Source: Guyanagaster necrorhizus
Taxonomy: Eukaryota; Basidiomycota; Agaricomycetes; Agaricales; Physalacriaceae
DNA: 64,000 bases
Direction: 5' to 3'
Assembly: GCF_019112545.1 (NCBI RefSeq)
Contig: NW_025064883.1
Coordinates: 2,043,919 to 2,107,918 of the forward strand
In this document: positions 54,621-64,000 of the stretch, piece by piece
Layout of the letters: every line of letters starts with the position of its first letter
How positions within the stretch are numbered: position 1 is the stretch's first letter
Notes under the pieces: generated by a model
The model's database searches: none
Told to the model about the DNA's origin: nothing
Seen by the model: the letters and a program-made list of their open reading frames with translations, nothing else
Translations under genes and position numbers: made by a program

Positions 54621-57600
54621 TTAGGAATAAGATGTTTGAATGACTTTGGATAAGAGTCCTGGTTTGCCTGGGTATTGATGGTGGAAGTCTTTAATGAATT
54701 CATTGGCAGAGAACTCAGAGGCTAATAACCAAGTAAATTCTTTATTGGTACCTTTATAGCCTAGCCACTGGATCTTGTACAGCAGTGGGCAGCAGAACCA
54801 GCAGTCCAGTTTAGAGTCAAGGATTTGAACTATTTCAAAATGTTCTTCTCTGTCGACTTCGACTAGAGGCAACAATGGTTGGATTCAGTTAAGGATGGTG
54901 TTTTCTTCTACAGGTTCTAATTGTGACACATAAAAGACTGAGTGAATGGACCAGAGATCCAGCAGAAGCCTCAGTGTGAAGGAGTGGAAACTCATTTAGG
55001 CTATGATTTCAAAAGGGCTGAAGTATTTCTCCAAGAATTTTTTAATCAGATGGATGGTTTTGATATATTTGAAACTGAGGTAGACCTTGTCTCTCACTGT
55101 GAATAAGAGCACCAAAATCTAATGCTTGTCTGCTTAAGTCTTGTAGCAAGCCTGAGCCTTGGAGATTTTGTCTTTTAATATTTGATAGAGTTCATCAAGG
55201 TCAACTACAAAGTCTCATGCCTGAGCAGAGATGATGTTTCTTTCAGAGTGAATGATGATGTTAGAGTGGTAGCTCTTGTTGGCAAAAAACAGAGAAATTC
55301 CAGTGGATGCATTAGAAGCATTGTTGTATGCAAACTTGGCAATGGGTAAGAGGATGTCTCAGTTGTCCTATTGGTAGGAGCAGTAGATGCAGATGTACTA
55401 TTCCAGAGTTTGATTTGCCTATTCAGTTTGTCTGTCAGCCTCTGGATGGTACCCAGAAGTAAGGTGGAGTTCCATATCAAGAGCTATGGCTAAGACACAA
55501 GTAAATTGAAAAATGAATTCAGAGCCATGATCCAAGATGATGTGACTGGGTACTCCATGTTTGGAGAACACATAGATAAGAAAAAGTTGAGTGAGCTCTG
55601 CAGAGTTAATGGTGTCATGAGTGGGGATAAAGATGGCTTGCTTGCTAGCTCAGTCTATGACTACTAAGATGGCAGTAAATCTATTGGAGTCTGGTAGTTG
55701 TTCAATGAAATCCATGGAAATAGAATCCTATAGCCATTCAGGGACTGGTAGAGGTTTGAGTAATCCATAGAGGCAGTGTCTAGGTGTCTTGTTGCATCCA
55801 CAGACTGTGCAGGACTTAATATAGTGTCAAACATATTCATGCATCTTTGGCCAGATGTAATTCCACCAGATGAGCTCTAATGTCTGGTTTTGACCAAAAT
55901 GGCCTGCCAAGATGTGGTCATGGTTGTTCTGTAGTATACAGAGATGGAGGTCTCTGGACTCTGGAATATAGATGTGGCCTTCAAGGCAGAAGATGTCTGA
56001 TTCATCAATGAACCACTGAGAGGAGGAAGATTCTAAAGTGGCTTTAGTCTGGTGGAGGCTGTTAGAGAATGTAGGGTCAGAAGATTGTACCTGTTTGATA
56101 TCAATATGGAGCTTGTTAATGTCCATGATCACACTGGCTCAGAGGGTAGGGCCTTCAAGGTAAGTTGCACAGAGTGATGTGAAAAGTTGTTCTTGGGTGA
56201 ACACTGATCAGAAATTGTGGGGATTGACTTGAGCATATTGGCTATCCTCTTCTTTAGGGTAGACATCCCATCATCTAGTAAGTGTATCTGATTTCCCACC
56301 AAGTTTTCCAGATCAGAACCAGATTACTAGGTTGAACTGGGATAGATATTCAGACCAGTAGACTTATCAGTGGGTTAGAATCTTAGTGGTGGTGAAGTAT
56401 TCAAGGTTCTTATAGTCTGTTACAACATCAATGGAGTCCACAGAGCCTTCAAGGTAGTGCTGCCAATGTTTAAAAGCTTCAAAAATAGCCAAAAGCTTCT
56501 TGTTATGGGTGTCATAGTTGAGTTCAGCATTGTGGAGGCTTCAGAAGTGGAATGCAATTGGGTGAATTTTGCCATCTTCAAGGTAGATAGAGAGGATAGC
56601 TGCAATGGTGTAATCAGAGGCATCAGTTTCCACCACTATGTTTCAATTGGGAACCCAGTGAGTAAGGATGGGAGCATGTGTAAAGGCCTGTTTCAAATCA
56701 TTGAAGGCAGCTAAGCATTTATCATCAAATTTCTATAGAGTTTCCTTATGGATGAGTCATATAAAGAGGATGATAATGTTGCTATATCCATGTATAAAGT
56801 GATAATAGAAGTTGGCGAAGCCAAGGAAGGATTGGATGTCCTTAACTTTTTGTAGCACTGGCTAGTCAACAATGGCCTTGACTTTTTCTTTAGACATGCA
56901 AAGTCCTTCAGATGATAGAATGTAGCTTAGGTACTCCATGGAGTTCTGATTGAATTCACATTTGGAACCTTTGTAGTAGAGTCCATTAGCTCTAAGCCTG
57001 TGTAGGACCTCATGAACATGTTTCTGGTGATCTTCTGGGTTGTCAGAATATATAAGGATATCGTCAAGGTAGACTACTACTGATATGTCGAGCATGTCAG
57101 AGAATATATTATTCACAAATCATTGGAATGCCATTGGAGCATTTGTGAGGCCAAAAGACATGACATGCCATTTGAAGGAATCATAACAGATCTGGAAGGC
57201 TGTTTTCTATTCATCTCTCTTAGCTATGTGAATGAGATAGTAGGCATGCTGAAGGTCAAACTTGGTGTAGATGCACACAAAGTGGGTGGAGTTGAGGAGA
57301 TCAAAAATGAGGAGAAGAGGGTAGTGATCTTTCTTGGAGATTTTGTTTAGGCTATAGTAGTTGATGCAAAGTCAGAGTTCATTGGTCTTCTTCTTGACAA
57401 ATAGAACCAGAGCCTCATGTAGAGAGTAGAATAGAGTAATAAACCCATTGCACAGATTATTATCAATAAACTCTTGTAAGGTCTTGAGTTCAGATTCTCA
57501 GAGAGAATAAATGGATCTAAGTAGTGGAGATGTTTCTTTCTTGAGGTTGATTTTGAGGTCATACAGCCTGTGTTTGAGTAGCTTTTTGAAGAGGGTATGA

Positions 57601-58490
57601 CTGAAGACATCTGCAAAATTGTGATACTCTACTAGCACTGATAAAAGATCTGCTGGTTCTGCAGATGCAGCTTTGGCTCCAATATTAGGCAAGAAAGGCT
57701 GCAGTGTAAACTGCTGAGTGCCTTCTTCTGCACTGGCTCAGATAAGTGTGACAGCAGATATGATGGAGATCTTTGGATATGCTTTTGTAGTAAAAGACTC
57801 TGAAGGAGGATAGAAATAGATGGATTTGTATAGGAATAGAGTCTGCTGGCTATCTGGAGTGGATTTAGAATAGGGTGAAGCCCTGAAAGTTGGACTGATG
57901 GAGTCTGATAGGCACAGAAGTCTTAGAATTGAGCTGGAAGCCTCAGAGAGGGCTGGACTGTTGTTCTGTAGGTATGGAAGTCTCTGAGATGTGGTGAAGG
58001 CTGTGGAATTGGTTGGAGTGAGATCCTGATAGCTTGAGCAGAAAATGATACTGTTCTCAGCTCAGTCAATCAGTGGATTGTAGCAAGAGAGCCAGTTGTA
58101 TCCTAGGACAAGATTGCAAGATGAATCCAAAGAAGTGACATAGAAGTTGATGAGGAAGGTGTCTCCAGATGGAAAACAGATGGAGATGGTTGTGATTTGA
58201 GATATATGGCTCCTGATGGAGCTATCAAATAATCAAAGTTGCACACTAGGGATAGTTTTAATGGGAATTTCATTGGCAGCTACATACTTGGTGTCAACAA
58301 AGCAGTGGCTAGAGCCAGAATCAATAAAAGCAAGAAAATGCAGAATGATACAAGTTGAGGAATCATTGGGTTCCATAGTAGTCGGTAATTCTGCTGAGAG
58401 AGGAATGTGAAAGGAGTGATTAGAAAGGGATGTTGCATTGAGAGTGATGACCTCTAGTGTGCAAATAGAGTCAATGCAACCCTGAACTCA
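54621..58490 (-). pseudogene. B2 Pol: protease, RT, RNase H, integrase, chromodomain
   Basis: Minus strand, in the same frame as gag. Protease DSGSSHCFVD near 58290-58330 and the YNPLID block near 58070. RT with YLDD intact (VVVYLDDILIYSD near 57060-57090) and CKNFRSKCEFN-like block; RNase H 56420-56700; integrase zinc region (NHDHILAGHFGQNQTLEL) 55840-55935 and core 55380-55800; ANKSYHSNI near 55270; chromodomain 54650-54860 (EEHFEIVQIL, YKIQWLGYKGTNKEFTW). Stops are scattered, about one per 60-80 codons. The chromodomain has Phe, Trp, Tyr at the cage positions. Confidence 0.9.
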
Positions 58491-59933
58491 TATGGAAGGA
58501 ACAGGGTTGCTTTCTAGTTTTCTGACTCCATTGGGGCCAGTTCCATAGGAGCAGTGTCGACTTCAGCTGCATGACCCTTGGTGGAGGCTGCTGCTGCCTT
58601 CCACTTGTTGCAGTCCTCAGTCTTGTGTTTGGCTCCACAGAACATACACAGGTTGTTCTGGTGCCAGCAGTCTTTTTCTTCCTGAGTAAGATGGCCATCT
58701 TTGTCTAGCTTGTCAGCATAGAGCTTAGGGGTGATAGATTTCAGTGTGGAGCTGGAGTCTGAGGAAGAAGTGTTTGACCTCTTAGATTTAGGGTTGGGAA
58801 ATTTATTGTCTCAGTTTTCATAGGCCATTTCAGTCTTCCAGGTCCAGTAGCAAGCATCAAGTTCTTGAGTCATGAAAGTTGTTTGGCTTCCCATGATATG
58901 CTATATCATCTTTGATATGGGTGTAGAGATCATGGTAAAAGGTGTAGCAGAGGGAGTTATCTCTGTACCCAATTTGTGAGGCATACTGGTTAAATTGGAC
59001 TATATACTTCATGATCTGATCTCTATCACCCATCTGAAGGTGCTCTAATGCATCTTTGGCATCTCTGATGGTATCAAAGAGGCCAAAGTTGCTATGAAGC
59101 TTATCTAAGAAAGCTGTATAGGAGAATTGCCAGGCTGGTGGATTCCATGGATTGGGGTTAAGAATGTCTGATTCAAACCAGTTGAGCATAGTGCCAGCCA
59201 GGAATGAAATGGCATAGTTAACCTTGTTAGCATCTGTTGCAAACATGGTAGGTCTGTCATTGAAGTTCAACTGAAGGGAGATGATGAAAGCCTTCAGTTT
59301 GTGAGGGTCAAAACTATCAAATGGTTCTGGTTCCTTGACTTTGGTATGGATAGTGGCTGGTTTAGGGTTGTTAAGAGAAGCAGAGACTCCTTGTAACAGA
59401 TTCATAAATTCTAGGAACATGTTCTGCTGGTTTGGATTGTTACTTTCTGTGAAGCTGTTGGAGCTGCCTGGGTCATTAGATCCTTCTGGTCCACTTGGTC
59501 CACCTGAAAAAGGGTTTTGTGGATTACCACCTGGTTCCTGTCAGATGAGAGTATGAGTAGGAGTGTCTTCATTTCTGCCCTCTGAGTCTGAGCTGTCTAA
59601 ATTCCCATGCATGTTGCTCAGGGATAAGAGGTTTATTAGAGGGTCAGTTTGAGCATCATACATCAGGCTGGCCTATCAGGCTCTGTTGGTTGAGATGCTG
59701 ATAGCATTAAAAGGATTAGGGGAATTGTTATAATTAGGTTGGCAGGCAGTGAAGCTAGAGTGATTGTAGGTTTCCTTACAGGAAGGTTGTCCTCCACTGG
59801 AGGCTGATCCAAAAAGACCTGGTTGTTCCTTTGAGACAGAGGCTGGAATGTCTTTCATGGAAAACATGTTTAGATGGGTAGGCTGAGTTTATTCAGGATC
59901 AGTCTCTGTGGATTGAGTGAATGTGGTGGACAT
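58490..59933 (-). pseudogene. B2 Gag (capsid and CCHC)
   Basis: Minus strand, ATG 59933 (MSTTFTQSTETDPE), 39 nt after the LTR. The capsid domain is an open stretch of 187 codons (59420-58857) with VKEPEPFDSFDPHKL, FNDRPTMFATDANKVNYA and the WFE/SYTAFLDKLHSNFG blocks typical of gypsy Gag proteins of mushrooms. The CCHC knuckle CMFCGAKHKTEDC is near 58625-58665. The N-terminal part has a TAA at residue 14 and one further stop near 59676. Continuous with pol, as in the single-ORF Tf1-type elements. Confidence 0.88.
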
Positions 59934-59959
59934 GATAAAATTTTTGACTCAAGAGTTTG

Positions 59960-59970
59960 AGTTCTAATAT
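59960..59970 (-). other. B2 primer binding site, self-priming type
   Basis: Element strand ATATTAGAACT, two bases after the LTR; 10 of 11 positions complementary to AGTTCAAATAT at 60208-60218. Confidence 0.5.
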
Positions 59971-59972
59971 AC

Positions 59973-60473
59973 TATTAGGAACATGCCAATTGAGTGGGCT
60001 TTAGTGCATGCATAGAGACTGACAGAGTGCATGGGCATCAATGAAGCTATTAGCAATATCACCCTTGAGTTGGAGCCCAAGAATCTGGATAAACAGAACA
60101 GAGTTCCATCAGAGAAACAAACAGAAGTATCCTTCAGAGTGGAATCTGATGGATGAGGTAAGGAGGAGTTGAAGTGAGTGTGAAGTGTAGATGGCTTATC
60201 TAAGTTGATATTTGAACTGAGTAGTTACAATGGTTATACATAGCTTTATATACTAATAGTAGCTAATTCTGAGTTGGATTCCATTGGGTTCTGATATCAA
60301 TATTTGCTACCAAGTTTGGGGTCTAGATATTACAATGTGAAATATAGATGTGAAATGATAATGGTGAAAATAAAATTAATAGATAATAGGGAGCAGCTGG
60401 AGTCCAGTGAGTTTCTGTGATTACATTCATGGTTGGTTGAGGTGACATGGAGGCTGGCAGCATGCATGTAACA
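59973..60473 (-). repeat. B2 5' LTR
   Basis: 501 bp, equal in length to the 3' copy; inner tip mutated to TATTAG. Confidence 0.93.
60208..60252 (-). promoter_or_regulatory. B2 LTR core promoter: TATA box and predicted transcript start
   Basis: Minus strand TATATAAAG from 60252 and AGTTCAAATAT from 60218, 34 nt apart; same layout as B1. Confidence 0.55.
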
Positions 60474-61937
60474 GAAGGTACATTCATTGTAGAAGGAGGA
60501 TTGAGGATAAAGAAGAAAAGAGAATAAGACAGTTGATATGCTATTATGAGAGGTTATTCTCAGAAAAAAGAGGTGAATAGAGGTGGTTTTATATTTGGGC
60601 CACTAGCATGTGCCAAGATATCATAGATATGATTAGCACTAAGAGGTTTAAAGTTTAAGTCAAAAATGAGACATAGTGACAGTGAGCATATTTTGAATCT
60701 TTTTGCTGATTTTTTTCTTTATCTAGATAATATCTCTTACTGCTCTGACTGGAATTATATATAGTAGACATCAATTCATCAGAGAGGTAACATGCTCATA
60801 TATTGTATAGAAATCATTTGCTGTTGCATATGAGCAATAAATGTTCTTGAGACCTTTTTATGCAATCTTTTCAGCTTATTTTCTTACTTTGTGTCATTAT
60901 ATCTACATGATGTATGTATTACTCATCTGATTTCTCATCACTCTCACTCATCTGTTCATAGAGATTATTGCCTATGGAGAAACTGGTTATGAGAAATTTA
61001 TTTGACATAGATTATTCTTCTCTTTGACATCTACATGAACCTTGTGATATTATAATTGATCAAGTCAATTACAGAAAATCTTATATTTCTTTGTCTTTGT
61101 TTGAATCTATGAGTGAGAGAATTTCAGCAATCTAGCATTCTAATATAATGAGTAAGAAAAAAATCTAAAATAAATTAAAGAAATTAGATAGAAATTACTA
61201 GAAAAGGTGTAATCTAGTATAAATATAAGAAGTTAATAGAAAAACTCATCAAGTTTATTATCCAGAGACTAAAAGTTTTACAAGCATATACTTTGGATAA
61301 AGTCCAAATCTCAACAGTATCATATCTCATTATAGTTACATAGAGATTATCAAAGCCTATGTATAAGTCTCTGACTTCCTCAAATTTTTTCTTATCTGCT
61401 CTGAGGCTGATGATGCTTCTGCTGAAGTAGATGTTAGAGCATCTGATTCTGATACTGAGTAAAGATCTGTATCTCTCTTTGGATGCTTTCTGAATGCTTA
61501 TATATTGTCTTTTCTTTCTCTTGCAATCATGTTTTTTGTAGAATGTCTTTTTTTTATTTATAGTCACACTCAGAGTCTTTAGATGCAGCCAGTAATTGTA
61601 CTCTGTATGTATCTCACTATCTCTTATTCTGCATGTTACTTTCCTGGACCTTTAAAGCTCTAGCATCTTAATATACCTCTCTTCTTGTTATGTCTTTTTC
61701 TAATGTGAGTTGTAACTAAGTCTCATCTGTTTTTACAGCATCTCAAGTCAATCATTTTGACTCTAGAAGACTTTGATTGTAGTGTTAGACTGTGATGTTA
61801 GTGATGATAGTCAGTAGCAACACATGAGGATGAGTCAAAGACTGAGTTAAAAACACCTTAATTTAGAGAGAAAAGTAAGAAAGACTGTTAGATATAGGAA
61901 TAGTACAATACAAACATGTTCACTTACCTATTTGATA
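60474..61937. other. AT-rich region, one open frame of unknown nature
   Basis: No element match. The only sizeable open frame is minus 61214-61567 (117 codons, Lys-rich start, then KKKFEEVRDLYIGFDNLYVTI and a hydrophobic end); no family recognised and it may be chance or a gene relic. Confidence 0.35.
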
Positions 61938-63540
61938 TTTCTAAGGATCTCATTGCCACTGGAAAGGTGACTATATACTTGGATGACATCCTTATCATAT
62001 CAAAGGATCAGACTGAACACTGAGAATTAGTATGAAGGGTCTTAGAGTTAATAAGGAAACACAAACTCTTTCTTAAGGCAGAAAAGTGTGAATTTGAGAT
62101 ATTAGAGACTGAGTACTTGGAGGTAATCATCAGCAAGAGAAGCATCTGCATGGACCCAGTAAAAGTTGCAGGAGTAGCAGAGTGGCCAGAACTGATAAGG
62201 AAAAAGAAACTCCAGTCTTTTCTGAGGTTCACTAATTTCTACTGTCAATTTATATGGGACTACAGCAAGACAGTCTGACCAATGATGCAACTAACAGGGA
62301 ATGTCCAGTGGACATGGAGACACTTCCAGCAGACAGTGTTCAATGACCTAAAATGATGACTCACTAAGAATGTAGTCTTCACTATCTCAACATAGGAAGA
62401 GAAGTTCCATATGGAGGCCAATTCAAGTAAGGGGACCATTGGAGCAGTACTCTCACAGGAGCAAAAAGAAAAGTGGCACTCAGTGGCCTTTCTATTAAAG
62501 GCTCTCATAGTGACAGAGTGAAACTATAAAATACATGACAAGGAGTTACTCACTATAATGCTTGCCTTGGAAGAATAGTGATATTATCTAATCAGAGCTA
62601 TTTAATCATTTAAAATCTGGACAGACCACTAGAACCTTCAATACTTCTGACAACCACAGAAGTTAAACTGATGACAAGCTCAATGAGTGACTGAACTTAG
62701 TCAATATAAATACACACTCCACCACAAAGCTGACATCACCAACAGAAAGGCCAATCTTTTTAGTTGATATGCAGATTATGACCAGAGAGAAAATGACAAC
62801 AAAAGGGTCATGCTACTTTGACTAGAATATTTTCATGCTATAATCATGTACACAGAAGAAGAAATCCATGAACAAATCAAGAGTGTGACCAGAGACATTA
62901 GCAAGTGGGATCAACATGTGGCTTTATTCCTTAATCATGAATGAGAGATGATGAAGGAGAGAGAAATGATCTAATATGATGGGCACATTTACATTCTTTA
63001 GGATCAGAAACTATATGGTGAGATTATTGTCACCTGCCATGATCATATAATGGTAGAACACCTAAAGATATCAAAAACCAAGAAACTAGTTTTGCAGGAG
63101 TATTGGTGGCCAAAACTGAGGTAAGACATCAAACAATACATCAAAGAATGTGAAACTTGCCAGTGAGGGAAATCCTCCATCCAACTGCAAGCTGCCTCTC
63201 TCTACCCAAATGAAGTTCCCACTATACCATGAACTCATAATGGTAGACATGATCATGGGCCTATCAGAATGCAATGGCTATAATGTCATACTCATCATCA
63301 TTGATTGATTTTCCAAAGTGATTGTTCTCATTACTTGCTTGATAGAGTTAACATCTGAAGAATGAGCAAAGATATTATGTGATAAAGTATACACTAAATA
63401 CAGGATGCTACAAGTAATCATCTCAGATCAAGACCCTCAATTCATCTTGAAATTCCTTAATGATCTTTATCAGCTACTAAATATTTGCTGTAATATCTCC
63501 ACTGCATACCACCCTCAGGCCAATGGCCAGATGGAATGAT
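61938..63540 (+). pseudogene. A8: old family A pol fragment (RT to integrase)
   Basis: Plus strand. Starts at [21 protein letters not shown] (61940-62000, YLDD kept), followed by [17 protein letters not shown], RNase H (62390-62640), a decayed zinc finger (63055-63165, CETCQ) and an integrase core piece ending at QANGQME (63510-63537). Very many substitutions toward A/T and many stops. Both ends are abrupt and there is no LTR. Its age resembles A6 and A7. Confidence 0.82.
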
Positions 63541-64000
63541 GATATGCAGGCTACATGTTCAGCCCTATAATTTGCAAATTCTGCATAACACACTAGAATA
63601 TGTTAGTAACTGGAGACCATTAGCCAGTAGAGGACTGGCTGAGGCTCCAAGCTGATAGTCATGCTAGTCACTAATACTAAGTCTAAAAGAGACTTTGTAA
63701 AATAACATAGCCTAAGGATAAAAATCCTAAGTCAGGTTTGAACTTAGAAAAGTTCTGCACCACACCTTAAAAAATACTAAGTCCAAGTTGGACTTAGAAA
63801 TGGTATCTCAAATGAGGCCAATTCTACATGCCACTAAAACAAGTATATTTTAAGACAGCTAGGAGCATAATACCATAGCCAGTTGTGGAGTATTGAGTAA
63901 AGATAGCATCATCTAGGAGCAGTAAGAAGAGAGACCCAATGATCTGTGGCTAACACTGTGAGTTTTGACTCAAATGCCTAAGTCCAAATTTTCTAGGTAT
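63541..64000. other. Unassigned end of window with small inverted repeats
   Basis: No coding signal or match to families A/B. Contains several AAGTC/GACTT inverted repeats: AAGTCT-AAAAG-AGACTT (63679-63695) and CTAAGTCCAA-G-TTGGACTTAG (63777-63797). Confidence 0.5.

Larger units (their letters stand above)
53521..60473 (-). mobile_element. B2: family B chromovirus with single Gag-Pol frame
   Basis: 6953 bp, LTRs 53521-54021 and 59973-60473 (501 bp each). Flanks GAAGA (53516-53520) and GAAGG (60474-60478) are a target duplication with one transition. Gag through chromodomain lies in one frame from 59933 to 54621 (5313 nt). Gag is complete here, unlike B1, while the antisense gene has a large deletion. 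The outer LTR tip at 59973 is TATTAG instead of TGTTAG. Confidence 0.93.

Noticed and set aside
63620..63745. tRNA-like A and B boxes of a SINE (TAGCCAGTAGAGG and GGTTTGAACTT)
   Set aside because: The two are over 100 bp apart, and the B box deviates from consensus.
1..64000. Structural RNA genes (tRNA, rRNA)
   Set aside because: No cloverleaf or rRNA core sequence noticed by eye; a tRNAscan-type search would be needed to be sure.

Overview
The window is a fungal transposon graveyard, most likely from a basidiomycete (Agaricomycetes-like) genome. Almost every recognisable base belongs to Ty3/gypsy LTR retrotransposons carrying a C-terminal chromodomain (chromoviruses). Support for a fungus: the chromovirus domain order, a Gag of a type I associate with mushroom genomes, and a 49-bp GT-AG intron. 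The species cannot be named from this sequence. No intact host gene was found.

Two families are present. Family A (about 8.3-8.5 kb, LTRs 526-534 bp) has copies A0 (1-873, minus, fragment), A1 (874-9376, plus), A2 (9377-13106, plus, 5' truncated), A3 (18349-26807, minus, TSD GTTTC), A4 (28513-36857, plus, TSD GAATT), A5 (43481-48441, plus, TSD CTTGT, internally deleted), and older AT-shifted copies A6 (41621-51206, minus, interrupted by A5), A7 (51207-51840, minus) and A8 (61938-63540, plus). Family B (about 7 kb, LTRs 499-501 bp) has B1 (13332-37162, minus, TSD CTGTC; about 7.0 kb once the A3 and A4 insertions are removed) and B2 (53521-60473, minus, near-TSD GAAGA/GAAGG). The layering gives an order of events: B1 landed first, then A3 entered its pol gene and A4 entered its 5' LTR; A5 landed in the much older A6.

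Coding layout: family A has a Gag region that starts with a short hydrophobic, probably membrane-spanning segment, changes frame once inside Gag, and shifts -1 into Pol (protease, RT, RNase H, integrase, GPY/F, chromodomain). Family B has one continuous Gag-Pol frame (best seen in B2, 1771 codons) and, between it and the 3' LTR, a gene on the opposite strand with its own intron and a cysteine cluster. In both families the sequence about 34 nt downstream of the LTR TATA box is complementary to the site just after the 5' LTR. This is the arrangement expected of self-primed (Tf1-like) elements, and in family A it co-varies between subfamilies.

All copies are broken by in-frame stops, mostly TGA, arising from C-to-T and G-to-A changes (CGA to TGA, TGG to TGA/TAG). 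A more AT-rich section (37168-43480, 48442-53520, 60474-64000) holds the oldest copies, a probable aldo/keto reductase pseudogene remnant and an unidentified decayed gene. A 135-base N gap sits inside the A1 5' LTR and makes the left junction unreliable.
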